From Deltaproteobacteria bacterium (GTDB taxonomy: Bacteria; Desulfobacterota; BSN033; UBA1163), in contig JAGXTA010000069.1 in NCBI GenBank assembly GCA_018333535.1, positions 1-49,349 of the forward strand: DNA of 49,349 nt. Reading direction: 5' to 3'. Below the pieces are notes generated by a model. It did not search any database. It had not been told where the DNA came from and saw nothing but the letters and a program-made list of their open reading frames with translations. Positions within the stretch are counted from its first letter, which is position 1. Each line of letters begins with the position of its first letter. Both the position numbers and the translations under genes were made by a program. Of the stretch, positions 1-7,311 are shown piece after piece.

Positions 1-269
1 AAAGTTAAATAGGGTTCTATCCTCATTGGGTCTAATGATTTAATCTCCTGGCTTTCCGAAATCGCCTTTCCGTCTCCGATCCTCTCTTTAAGCCATTGAT
101 CAATCGCCATCTTTTTTACTTCAACAAGGTTTTGCAAATGTGAGATTGTGCTCTGTCCTAACATTCCCTTGCTCATTGAGACAGAAAGGAAGGTCAGCAA
201 ACCAAAAGGGATAAAGAAGAAGATAAGAAAAAGAAGTGCGAATTTTGTTCGGAGGCTGTGAATCTTCAT
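1..269 (-). CDS. Membrane sensor protein, N-terminal part only (cut by window edge)
   Basis: The reading frame is open from an ATG at 269 to the window edge, giving 89 codons with no stop. The product starts MKIHSLRTKF and has one strong hydrophobic segment at about residues 9-30. A polar stretch follows, rich in the pattern seen at the start of Cache-type extracytoplasmic sensor domains (LVEVKKMAIDQWLKER). This is typical of the first transmembrane helix and membrane-proximal helix of histidine kinases, diguanylate cyclases or chemoreceptors. The output domain is outside the window, so the class cannot be decided. A sigma-70 promoter match lies just upstream at 294-322. Confidence 0.7.
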   Translation of the reverse strand, partial: MKIHSLRTKFALLFLIFFFIPFGLLTFLSVSMSKGMLGQSTISHLQNLVEVKKMAIDQWLKERIGDGKAISESQEIKSLDPMRIEPYLT

Positions 270-293
270 TAAAAACTCCACACCGATAAATTC

Positions 294-322
294 ATTTTAG
301 GTTTTCTCGGAAGTTATTTCAA
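294..322 (-). promoter_or_regulatory. Sigma-70-type promoter for the partial sensor gene
   Basis: Read on the minus strand, TTGAAA (317-322) is followed by a 17-nt spacer and TAAAAT (294-299). The start codon lies 25 nt beyond the -10 box. Found by eye only. Confidence 0.5.
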
Positions 323-428
323 GTCGCGTTAAGAAGATCCAAAGGAGTGGGGCTTTAGAGAGATCGAACAGGGACTTCTTATCGATGGGGTTTTACCCCA
401 GGGTCTTCTTTAGGGTTCCTCTAAAAAC

Positions 429-498
429 GTCATTCCGGCGAAAGCCGGAATCCAGAACCTCTTGTTATCATTGGACTCATTTCCGTTCCGGAGTGACA
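429..498. repeat. Dispersed palindrome, ATTCCGGC family (copy 1)
   Basis: The core ATTCCGGC-GAAA-GCCGGAAT forms a short GC-rich hairpin in a longer unit that begins with GTCATTCCGG and continues with GGAATCCAG. A degenerate second half (TTCCGTTCCGGAGTGAC) follows. Related copies are at 35237-35264 and 38083-38171. It fills the gap downstream of the AI-2E permease gene and could also act as a transcript-end hairpin. Confidence 0.8.
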
Positions 499-510
499 AA
501 TTGATAATTA

Positions 511-1581
511 TTAGAGGTCCCCTTTAGGTTTGATTCCTTGAATGTAGATTTCGATCAGGGTGAGGCAGAGGGTCATAATCAGCGGACCGGCCACCAGCCC
601 GATCATCCCGAAGGCCTGGATGCCGCCCAGAACAGAGAAGAAGAGAAGAAGAGGATGGATGTTCGTTCGAGCGCTGACGAACAGGGGCCTGAGAAGATTG
701 TCGATCATACCGATGAGTAAAATTCCCAAACCGAGAAGAATGATTCCTTTTAGAAATGCTCCTTGAATAAATAGAAAAATGGCCGCCGGCCCCCAGATAA
801 GGGCTGTTCCGCCCATCGGGATGAAGGAGAGAAACGCCATGGCTGTTCCCCAGAAGATCGGAGAGGCAAGCCCTAATACCCAGAATGACACCCCGCCCAG
901 GATCCCCTGAATGATGGCAATCAATATCCCTCCATAGATCGTGGCAGAGACCATATCTTTGAATCGTTGAATAATCAGTTCACTCTCCTTTTTAGGGAGA
1001 GGAACAATCTCTTTGAGATTGTTCAGAAGACGGTCTCCGTCTTTGAAAAGGTAGTAAAGCGAGAGGAGGGTGAAAAAGAAGCCGACGATAAAGGTTGAGA
1101 TGGACTTCAGGAGATTGGAGGTCTGGTTGAAGAGAAAGGCGCTGATCTGTTGAACATTCTTCAACAGAAAATTGCCCGGGTCTGCCTGCGAGAGATCCAC
1201 ATATTGTTTCAGCCTTTCCAGAACCCCTTTGAGCAGGGGGAACTCCCCGATCCGGTTCAAATAGGATTGCAAACGGCCCGTTTTAATCATCTCTTCGAGA
1301 CTGTGGTAAAAATCGATTACCTCATTGGCCAGGGAGATGATCAGGAGACCGGCCGGAAGAACGATCGCCAGGACCACAAAGAGCGTCATGATCAGGGCCG
1401 AGAGAACCTTCTTTTTCTTTAAAAGGCGCTGGAGTCTCAGAAAGAGGGGGTAGAAGACGATGGCCAGAAGAATCGCCCAGAGGATGGGCGCTAAAAAAGG
1501 AGAGAGGACCTGGTAGAGGTAATAAAACGAGAGAGAGGCGAGAAGAAGAATAAAGATCAGAAAGATGTGCTCTTTTTTCAT
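511..1581 (-). CDS. AI-2E family transporter (PF01594-type permease)
   Basis: The product is a 356-residue polytopic membrane protein with hydrophobic segments near the N-terminus (about 8-30 and 33-55) and 60-90, a soluble middle part (about 95-145), and a C-terminal block of helices from about 150 onward. The order, length and C-terminal motifs (a Gly-rich GGILIAIIQGILGG segment, and LRPLFVSART before the last helices) fit the AI-2E transporter family. That family includes the putative autoinducer-2 exporter TqsA and Na+/H+ antiporters, so the substrate is unknown. The start ATG at 1581 lies beside the repeat arm that bounds the neighbouring 4HB cassette. Confidence 0.85.
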   Translation of the reverse strand: MKKEHIFLIFILLLASLSFYYLYQVLSPFLAPILWAILLAIVFYPLFLRLQRLLKKKKVLSALIMTLFVVLAIVLPAGLLIISLANEVIDFYHSLEEMIKTGRLQSYLNRIGEFPLLKGVLERLKQYVDLSQADPGNFLLKNVQQISAFLFNQTSNLLKSISTFIVGFFFTLLSLYYLFKDGDRLLNNLKEIVPLPKKESELIIQRFKDMVSATIYGGILIAIIQGILGGVSFWVLGLASPIFWGTAMAFLSFIPMGGTALIWGPAAIFLFIQGAFLKGIILLGLGILLIGMIDNLLRPLFVSARTNIHPLLLFFSVLGGIQAFGMIGLVAGPLIMTLCLTLIEIYIQGIKPKGDL

Positions 1582-1600
1582 AAATGACTTCGATAAAGGT

Positions 1601-1658
1601 TGTCAGAATATCAGGTGATCAGGCTGCAGATATCAGAATAACAGGATATCAGGTCATC
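1601..1658. repeat. ATCAGG-word inverted repeat, left arm of 4HB cassette 1
   Basis: The arm is made of degenerate copies of ATCAGG / ATATCAGG, such as TATCAGGTGATCAGG and GGATATCAGGTCATC. It is complementary to the right arm at 2034-2091. The stop codon of the enclosed 4HB gene (TGA, 1654-1656 on the minus strand) lies inside this arm. Confidence 0.85.
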
Positions 1659-2064
1659 GTTTTGCCTTTTTCTTTTGCCTAATATAGCGAGTGTAACCAT
1701 TGATGCCCCGTATCACCTCTTCATATTCCTCTACCCATGTTTGGGATTGGTTTGAATCTAAATAACCCTTCCCTGACAACTTACGTATTTGGTTTTGAGT
1801 CTCTCCTGCTTCCTTTCTTGCAATCATAAAACCTTTAATTTTCTCATTATAATAATATGCAGTGTATCCTTCTGCAATATTGTCGCAGACGGACGATGAA
1901 CAACGTTCAATTTGATCTATTAACTTAAACCTCTCTTTTACAGGTATTTTTTTGCAAGACTTATGAATTTTCAGCATCAATTTATAGGCTTTTTGCCACA
2001 CCCAAAGCTTCTCAAATCCTGCTACAAATCTTTCCTGATCACCTGATATCCCGATACTCTGCAT
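1654..2064 (-). CDS. Four-helix-bundle protein, S23/IVS family, inside an inverted-repeat cassette
   Basis: The 136-residue product has the family pattern: FEKLWVWQKAYKL near the start, then LIDQIERCSSSVCDNIAEGY, then a helix with KEAGETQNQI and a GYL turn. This family is encoded by 23S rRNA intervening sequences and by scattered chromosomal genes. It forms basic oligomeric helical bundles related to the Avd protein of diversity-generating retroelements. Its cellular role is not established. The ATG (2062-2064) and the first roughly 11 codons (MQSIGISGDQE) are inside the right repeat arm, and the stop codon is inside the left arm, so gene and palindrome are one unit. The likely ribosome site (AGGAG, 7 nt before ATG) is also repeat-derived. 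Confidence 0.9.
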   Translation of the reverse strand: MQSIGISGDQERFVAGFEKLWVWQKAYKLMLKIHKSCKKIPVKERFKLIDQIERCSSSVCDNIAEGYTAYYYNEKIKGFMIARKEAGETQNQIRKLSGKGYLDSNQSQTWVEEYEEVIRGINGYTRYIRQKKKAKR

Positions 2065-2091
2065 CCTGCTCTCCTGATTACCTGATCACCT
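2034..2091. repeat. ATCAGG-word inverted repeat, right arm of 4HB cassette 1
   Basis: The reverse complement reads GGTGATCAGGTAATCAGG followed by GCAGAGTATCGGGATATC, matching the left arm (1601-1658) in word order with small indels. The arm contains the ribosome-binding site, start codon and first codons of the enclosed gene. A gene-less relative is at 12238-12358. Confidence 0.85.
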
Positions 2092-2092
2092 T

Positions 2093-2707
2093 TCAATGGT
2101 TATAAATTTTGGGAACCTTTTTCATCTCCTCTCTACGGCTTCTCACCAGATAGATTAGGGGGATGCTGACGAGAGTGATGGCCATCTTGACCACATACTG
2201 GCCTTTGATCAGGGGCCAGACAGACATGACGCCATAAAAAGCAAATGTGATGAAGACCACGCTATCAACCCAGGTCGAGACGGCGTTGCTCACCAGAACC
2301 CTTGCCCACTTCGGGCCACGGATACGTGATTTCCAGAAGGCAAAGATCTCAGCGTCGATGAGCGAACTGATCAGGTATGCCGTCAGGCTCGCAAAGACAA
2401 TCCTCGGGGCGCTTCCCAGGACGCTTGCATAGGCTTCCTGTCCGGAATAGAAAGATGCGGGAGGAAGAAGAACTGCAAATTGTGCATAGGCGGCAAGGAG
2501 GAGGTTGGCGATGAAAGCGGCCAGAATCACTCTTCGGGCTCCCTGTTTGCCCATTGATTCGTTAATCAGGTCGATAAGGGTAAAGGTGAGTCCATAGATG
2601 AAGATGGCCGCGGGAACAACGATGCCCCCTATCTGAACGGGTTTGGAGGCGGTCACATTGGCGATCAGTTCACAAGCGATATAGAGTCCGATGAGGATCG
2701 TATCCAT
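2093..2707 (-). CDS. yhhQ: Queuosine precursor transporter (YhhQ/VUT family, PF02592)
   Basis: The 204-residue inner-membrane protein has about six hydrophobic segments. The family pattern is visible: ANVTASKPVQIGGIVVPAA near the N-terminus, then LIDLINESMGKQGARR, then SAVSTWVD-type residues (here SNAVSTWVDSVVF) in the fifth segment. YhhQ/COG1738 proteins take up queuosine precursors such as preQ0/preQ1 for tRNA modification, and some were first annotated as vitamin transporters. It is transcribed with uspA (10-nt gap) and ends next to the repeat arm of the 4HB cassette. Confidence 0.88.
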   Translation of the reverse strand: MDTILIGLYIACELIANVTASKPVQIGGIVVPAAIFIYGLTFTLIDLINESMGKQGARRVILAAFIANLLLAAYAQFAVLLPPASFYSGQEAYASVLGSAPRIVFASLTAYLISSLIDAEIFAFWKSRIRGPKWARVLVSNAVSTWVDSVVFITFAFYGVMSVWPLIKGQYVVKMAITLVSIPLIYLVRSRREEMKKVPKIYNH

Positions 2708-2717
2708 TCCAAAAGAT

Positions 2718-3155
2718 TCAATCCTTTGAACGTATCAGGAGGACGGGGGTCTCCGCCCGTGTCAGGATCTTAAGGGCAATGCTTCCCAGAACCCAACGGG
2801 TAATTCCGGATCGGCCATGGGTGCACATCACGATCAGATCAGCGCCGCTCTCTTTTGCAAAGTCGATGATCTCCACAGCTACCTGCTGACCTGTCTTCAC
2901 CGTGGCTGAGACCTTGATGCCTTTCTGTTTCAACTCCTCTGCCAGGCCCAGAAGATAACGCTCCGCTGCCCCCTTCTGCTTCTCGTCAATGATCAGGGGA
3001 GTGACCAGTTCGGGCGATCCATAGATGGGCATAAAGGGAACAACCTGGAAGAGAATGATTTCAGAGCCAAAGGTAAGGGCTAATTTCTCAGCCTGAGGCA
3101 GGGCTTTTTTGGCCAACTCCGAACCATCCAAAGGGATCAAAATCTTCTTATACAT
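2718..3155 (-). CDS. Universal stress protein UspA family
   Basis: The 145-residue single-domain Usp starts MYKKILIPLDGSELAKKAL. Near the end it has the ATP-binding pattern GRSGITRWVLGSIALKIL (G-2x-G-9x-G-S type) and a final PVLLIRS strand. I chose the ATG at 3153-3155 because GGAGGAGG lies 6 nt upstream. An upstream in-frame TTG would put the ribosome site inside the gene. The role is stress-related nucleotide-binding. It probably forms a small operon with the downstream yhhQ. Confidence 0.9.
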   Translation of the reverse strand: MYKKILIPLDGSELAKKALPQAEKLALTFGSEIILFQVVPFMPIYGSPELVTPLIIDEKQKGAAERYLLGLAEELKQKGIKVSATVKTGQQVAVEIIDFAKESGADLIVMCTHGRSGITRWVLGSIALKILTRAETPVLLIRSKD

Positions 3156-3177
3156 ATCCACCTCCTCCAAAAGGTCA

Positions 3178-3283
3178 TTAATGGAATGATGGAAGAATGG
3201 AATGATGGAAAGAGGGGATTATCCCTTTCTATTACCCACCGTTCCAATATTCCAATATTCCATTCTGTCTATATTCCATTTTA
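3178..3283. repeat. GGAATAATGGAA-word palindrome (copy 1)
   Basis: The left arm has serial words (AATGGAATGATGGAAG, then again). The right arm holds the reverse complements (GTTCCAATATTCCAATATTCC and ATATTCCATT). Other copies are at 9838-9937 (full) and 10996-11032 (one arm). It fills most of the gap between uspA and selD, which are divergent. Confidence 0.8.
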
Positions 3284-3529
3284 TATCAATTTTGGACTTT
3301 TTAGGCAATAAAAAAGAATTCGAGAAAAGAGATATTGAGATCTCCCTTACAATTAACATGAAGATATCGAAAAAACCGATTTGACTTCTTCCATCAAAAA
3401 GTGGAAATTAAAATGCGGAAAGTCCTTCTCGGGCTGTTGAAGAACATTTTCGTGAAGATCGATATGGTCCGTCTGATAGAGAGATATTTTAAGAGATTGA
3501 GATTGAAATTATCCAACAGGAGGAGAAGA

Positions 3530-4570
3530 ATGAGCGAGGTTCGCCTGACGGCAACAGTTAAGAAGGCGGGTTGAGCCTCAAAAGTGGGTCCGGAGGATCT
3601 GGACCGGGTTTTGAGGGAGTTGAACATTCGCAGAGACCCGAATGTGCTGGTGGGCCTGGAGACATCGGATGACGCAGGGGTCTATCGTTTGAACGATGAG
3701 ATCGCCCTCGTTCAAACGGTCGATTTCTTCACGCCCATTGTGGACGATCCCTTTACCTTTGGCCAGGTGGCGGCTGCCAACGCCCTGAGCGATGTCTATG
3801 CGATGGGAGGGACGCCTCTGACGGCGATGAACCTGGTCGCCTTTCCCATCCAGACTCTCTCCTCCTCGATCTTAAAGGAGATCCTTCGAGGGGGGCTGTC
3901 AAAGATCGATGAGGCGGGCGTGGCTCTGGTGGGCGGCCATACGATTGAAGACCAGGAGATCAAGTACGGCCTCTCCGTGACGGGGATCGTCCATCCGGAT
4001 AAGATTCTCTCCAATGCAAAGGCAATGGAAGGAGACAAGCTGGTTCTGACCAAGCCGCTCGGCACAGGGATCATCTCCACGGCCCTCAAAGGAGGGATGG
4101 CTTCTGAGAAGACAGTGAAAGAGATGACCGAGTGCATGATCACCCTCAATCGAAAAGCATCGGAGCAAATGAAAATCTTTGGAGCTCATGCCTGCACGGA
4201 CATTACGGGGTTCGGTTTTATCGGCCATGGACTTGAAATGGCAACGGCCAGCCGGATCGGAATGGTCATTGACTCAGGGAAGATTCCCCTCCTTTCCGGT
4301 GTCATGGACTATGCGGGGGTGGGTTTGATACCCGGCGGGGCTCATTCCAATCGCCGTTTTTTTTCCTGCAGGGTTGAAGTCAATCCAGGCGTTTCCGGCG
4401 TTCTGATGGATGTCCTCTATGATCCTCAAACCTCCGGCGGACTTCTCATCTCCCTTCCTCCTGATCAAGCTGAAGCATTAGTGGAAACCCTGAAGAGAGA
4501 AGGGGAGGTCAATTCCTCCATCATCGGAGAGGTCGTCTCAGAGCCCGAAGGAAAGATCCGGATTGCCTGA
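3530..4570 (+). CDS. selD: Selenide, water dikinase with selenocysteine (SelD)
   Basis: SelD makes selenophosphate from selenide and ATP for Sec-tRNA and 2-selenouridine synthesis. The frame opens at ATG 3530 with AGGAGG just upstream and is interrupted by TGA at 3572-3574, codon 15. Reading the TGA as selenocysteine gives KKAGUASK, which aligns with the catalytic GAGCGCK site of SelD (Sec at the active-site Cys, with Lys three residues later). A hairpin directly after the UGA fits a bacterial SECIS. The rest is a normal SelD: TSDDAGVYRL, QTVDFFTPIVDDP, AANALSDVYAMGG, TDITGFGFIGH, DPQTSGGLL. The total is 346 residues. Starting at GTG 3584 would remove the catalytic site, so a truncated annotation would be wrong. 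Confidence 0.95.
3575..3616 (+). promoter_or_regulatory. SECIS element for selD UGA codon
   Basis: Immediately after the TGA, CCTCAAAA (3576-3583) pairs perfectly with TTTTGAGG (3609-3616). An inner stem pairs GGTCC (3587-3591) with GGACC (3601-3605), capped by a 9-nt loop rich in G and T. Position and shape match SelB-binding bacterial SECIS hairpins. Confidence 0.85.
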
Positions 4571-4603
4571 TTGCCACTTTCCCCACCTAAATTTAATTTC
4601 ACC

Positions 4604-4736
4604 CGATAGGCGGGACATTCTCTCCGAGCCAGAGGCTCTTCCTTCCGGGGCAGAGGCCCCTCTGGGGCGGAGCCTGAGCCGGAGGCCTGTCCCACCTATT
4701 CCGGAGGCGGGGTTAGAAAACCCCGCCTATCGACAA
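4604..4736. repeat. GATAGGCGGGAC palindromic repeat (copy 1)
   Basis: The unit begins CGATAGGCGGGACATTC and ends GGGGTTAGAAAACCCCGCCTATCG. It has a GC-rich inner part with further inverted words (GAGGCCCCTCTGGGGC). A shorter copy is at 24738-24793. It occupies the gap after selD. Its strong hairpins may also end the selD transcript. Confidence 0.8.
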
Positions 4737-4784
4737 CTTGAGTCGAACCATCATTGTTCCAACAACTATATTATGCTGTTGATC

Positions 4785-4813
4785 TTGTAAGAAAAACGAT
4801 TTTCCAATATAAT
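4785..4813 (+). promoter_or_regulatory. Sigma-70-type promoter for the MoaD-like unit
   Basis: TTGTAA (4785-4790), a 17-nt spacer and a perfect TATAAT (4808-4813). The predicted start of transcription is near 4820, about 30 nt before a 24-codon ORF. Confidence 0.5.
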
Positions 4814-4848
4814 GATTTTGAAACCCAAACCTTGAGGAGATCCCCCGC

Positions 4849-4923
4849 ATGGAAAAGGAAAGCAATAACCTGGGAGTCTTTGTTGTTTTTAATGCGGCCA
4901 GGGAGATTGAAATCCTGAAGTAG
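4849..4923 (+). CDS. Possible 24-residue leader ORF, in frame with the MoaD-like gene
   Basis: ATG at 4849, preceded by GAGGAG about 9 nt upstream, opens a 24-codon ORF (MEKESNNLGVFVVFNAAREI...) ending in TAG (4921-4923). The frame continues without another stop through 11 codons into the MoaD-like gene at 4957. It could be a short leader peptide coupled to downstream translation, or the remnant of a longer protein split by the TAG. I do not recognise a family with confidence. Confidence 0.35.
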   Translation: MEKESNNLGVFVVFNAAREIEILK

Positions 4924-4956
4924 ATTTTTAAGACAGGAGGTTGGAAACGAATTTCA

Positions 4957-5196
4957 ATGGAGATTGAAGTTAAACTCTTTGCTACGTTGCGGGACTATCT
5001 GCCAAAGGGCAGCGGCCGCTTTTCATGCAAGATGGAGATCGATGAACAGATGAAGGTTCAGGAGATCCTGACGAAACTCAACATCCCGGAAGAGATGCCC
5101 AAGATCATTCTCATCAACGGTGTCCACGGAAAAAAAGAGCAGGTTTTGAAGGAAGGAGATGTGCTTTCGATCTTCCCTCCGGTGGCAGGAGGATAA
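4957..5196 (+). CDS. MoaD/ThiS-like ubiquitin-fold sulfur carrier
   Basis: The 79-residue protein has the beta-grasp pattern (MEIEVKLFATLRDYLP at the start, IILINGVHGKKEQVL in the middle) and ends in GDVLSIFPPVAGG. The terminal Gly-Gly is the site adenylated and thiocarboxylated in MoaD and ThiS. These proteins donate sulfur for molybdopterin, thiazole or related pathways. No MoaE, ThiF/MoeB or ThiG lies nearby, so the pathway is open. The nearest metabolic neighbour is selD. AGGAGG lies about 16 nt before the ATG, a long spacing, and there is no better in-frame start upstream. Confidence 0.85.
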   Translation: MEIEVKLFATLRDYLPKGSGRFSCKMEIDEQMKVQEILTKLNIPEEMPKIILINGVHGKKEQVLKEGDVLSIFPPVAGG

Positions 5197-5210
5197 TTTT
5201 GGGAAAAGCT

Positions 5211-5345
5211 CAAATGTCAAAATCCAAATGTCAAATCAATGCCAAATGACTAAATACCAAAGATTTATTCATTTGGATTTTGGATTTCATTTGAAATTGA
5301 TTCACCTTCGGTTCATCACTTCGTGCGAACTTTGATATTTGGCAT
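5211..5345. repeat. CAAATG/CATTTG-word palindrome (copy 1)
   Basis: The left arm has serial words (CAAATGTCAAAATCCAAATG, ATGCCAAATGAC). The right arm has their complements (CATTTGGATTTTGGATTTCA, TTTGATATTTGGCATTT). Similar palindromes are at 32490-32625 and 42725-42855. It exactly fills the gap between the convergent MoaD-like and TPR genes. Confidence 0.75.
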
Positions 5346-7100
5346 TTATTTAAATTGCTTTCCTTTCAATTCCTCAATCTTCTTCTTCAGTCTCTCCATT
5401 TGATCAGGTTTCGGATTCAAGGTGAGCGCTTTCTCGTAAAACTCCCTTGCCTTCTCCTTCCGGTTCATCTTGGAATAACCATCCGCGAGATGTTCGGTGA
5501 TGACAGGATCATTCGGAGTTAACTGGTTTGCCTTCTCGAGTTCGGCTACTGCCCGCTCATAGTCTCCGAGCTTGAAATAGGTCCAGCCCAGGCTGTCGGT
5601 GATATAACCCATATTGGGTTTTAATGTCATGGCCTTCTGAATCAACCGGAGAGCCTCTTCGAGATGAATATCCTTTTCTGCGTAGGAGTACCCCAGATAG
5701 TTCAGGGCATCGGCGTGATTGGGGTCAATCCGCAGGACCTCCTTCATCTCAGAGACCATCTTCTCAAAGTCTCCCATTTTGTCGTAGAGTGCGCCGAGCT
5801 GATAAAGGAGGTCAAGATTCTCCCTGTTTTGGGACAGCCCTTTCTGGAGGGTTTCGAGAGCCTTCGGCAACTGCTCTTCTTTATCGAAGAGGGCGGCGAG
5901 AATGAGATAGAGGTCCGCCTCTTGCGGTTTGGCCTGAATCGATTCCTCCATGATTTGAATAGCCTCTCCCATTTTTTTCTGTCTGCTTAACACCAGAACG
6001 ACGCTTCTCCGGGAGTCGGCGAAGAACTCCGATTTAACCGGGATCTTTTTGAATTCCGAAACGGCGAGATCGAGCGCCCCTTTCTCAACATAGGCGGCTC
6101 CCAGGTAATACCTGACCCGGTCGTCTCCGGGCGTGGCGCCCAGGACGAAGTTAAACTCGAGGATCGCCTGGTCCAGTTTCCCCTGTTCAAGATAGATGAG
6201 GCCGATCTTTGTCCGAATGTTGAGATCGCCGGAGGATGATTTCTGAAGCTCCTGAAAGTGGGTCAACGCCTCATCCAGTTTTTTCTCTTTGATATAGAGT
6301 TGTCCCAGCCGGTTTCTCGCCCCTTTGTGGTCCGGATGGAGGTCGAGAATCTTTTGATAAACTTCTGCGGCTTTGCGGGTCTCGTTCCGGATCTCATAGA
6401 CGATTCCCAGATCCATCAGGGCGGCGATCTGATTCGGTTCGATGGTCAGGGCTTTCAAAAAATATTCCTCTGCCCTGTCATAAGATTTTGTTTCGGCGTA
6501 GATCCTTCCAAGGGAGTAAAGGCCCATCACGGAGTTGGGTTCGATTTTGAGAAACTGCTGGAGGAGAAGGATTGCCTTCTCATACTCCCGGCCCTCTGCA
6601 TAGAGGGAGCTGAGGTAGAGATAGCTTTCACGATGCCGGGGCGAAATCTCAATGGCCTTCTTATAGGCGTCGATCGCAAGATCGTTCTTTTTCAGTGAGG
6701 AGTAGATTCCGCCCAGGAGGAGATGGGCGGTCAGATAAAAGGGGTCGGCACGCACAGCCGCCTGACACTCCTCAATCGCCTCGTTCATCCGTCCTTTATA
6801 GATATAGAGGGAGGCCATCTCCACACGGAGAGAAGGCTCTTTGTTATCGTGGGCGATCGCCTCCCTCATCTCTTCGATGGCTTCATCGATTTTCCCCTCT
6901 TTGAGTTTAAGTTGCGAGAGGAGGAAGTGATAATAAGCCCGGGGCTTGGGAGGAGCCGCCTTTTTCTGAAGGGATTCTTTGACCGATGGAGAAGGGGCTG
7001 GCTGGGGGGTTGATGGATCGACCTTCTGAGCGCTTGCGCACGAAGTGAGAAAGACCAAGAAGAGAAGAACGGATAACGGTCTATTGATAAGCAGTTTCAT
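5346..7100 (-). CDS. TPR-repeat lipoprotein
   Basis: The 584-residue protein has a lipoprotein signal (hydrophobic 8-20, lipobox LTSC with Cys at about residue 21) and a short Pro/Ser-rich linker. The rest is almost entirely tandem tetratricopeptide repeats, about fourteen by eye, with the canonical spacing of A-x3-Y/L and P at the unit ends (for example KAIEISPRHRESYLYLSSLY). It is probably a periplasmic or outer-membrane-anchored scaffold. The specific partner is unknown. The promoter match at 7107-7135 would start the transcript at or next to the ATG, and no Shine-Dalgarno is visible. It ends at the palindrome 5211-5345. Confidence 0.88.
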   Translation of the reverse strand: MKLLINRPLSVLLFLVFLTSCASAQKVDPSTPQPAPSPSVKESLQKKAAPPKPRAYYHFLLSQLKLKEGKIDEAIEEMREAIAHDNKEPSLRVEMASLYIYKGRMNEAIEECQAAVRADPFYLTAHLLLGGIYSSLKKNDLAIDAYKKAIEISPRHRESYLYLSSLYAEGREYEKAILLLQQFLKIEPNSVMGLYSLGRIYAETKSYDRAEEYFLKALTIEPNQIAALMDLGIVYEIRNETRKAAEVYQKILDLHPDHKGARNRLGQLYIKEKKLDEALTHFQELQKSSSGDLNIRTKIGLIYLEQGKLDQAILEFNFVLGATPGDDRVRYYLGAAYVEKGALDLAVSEFKKIPVKSEFFADSRRSVVLVLSRQKKMGEAIQIMEESIQAKPQEADLYLILAALFDKEEQLPKALETLQKGLSQNRENLDLLYQLGALYDKMGDFEKMVSEMKEVLRIDPNHADALNYLGYSYAEKDIHLEEALRLIQKAMTLKPNMGYITDSLGWTYFKLGDYERAVAELEKANQLTPNDPVITEHLADGYSKMNRKEKAREFYEKALTLNPKPDQMERLKKKIEELKGKQFK

Positions 7101-7106
7101 AAATAT

Positions 7107-7135
7107 TTAATAACACTGTTTGCCGGCGTAGTCAA
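7107..7135 (-). promoter_or_regulatory. Sigma-70-type promoter, possibly giving a leaderless mRNA
   Basis: On the minus strand, TTGACT (7130-7135), a 17-nt spacer and TATTAA (7107-7112). The expected start of transcription about 7 nt beyond the -10 box coincides with the ATG at 7100. Confidence 0.55.
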
Positions 7136-7203
7136 CGAAACCACAGCAGGATCAGGAGGTTAAGATTCCGGTTTGAGAATTTAACTATCCAGTTAGGTTG
7201 TTA

Positions 7204-7292
7204 CCGTTCACCCTGAGGCGTGAGCCTGTCGAACGGTCGAAGGGCACATCGCTGCGCCGTTCATCCTTCGAGAGCCTCAGGACGAACGGCTT
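7204..7292. repeat. GTTCACCCTGAG / CTCAGGACGAAC palindromic repeat
   Basis: The segment starts CGTTCACCCTGAGG and CCTGTCGAACGG and ends CCTTCGAGAGCCTCAGGACG plus AACGG. It forms long imperfect inverted halves. This kind of unit is common between bacterial genes. It lies between the NtrC-type regulator end and the TPR gene promoter. Confidence 0.75.
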
Positions 7293-7311
7293 AAATAAAA
7301 AGCATAGGAAT

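Noticed and set aside
3584-4570. selD starting at GTG 3584
   Set aside because: It would drop the catalytic Sec and lacks a ribosome site. ATG 3530 with AGGAGG and a UGA read as Sec is far better.
4604-4736. tRNA or structured ncRNA after selD
   Set aside because: No cloverleaf or CCA end. The block recurs at 24738 as a palindromic repeat.
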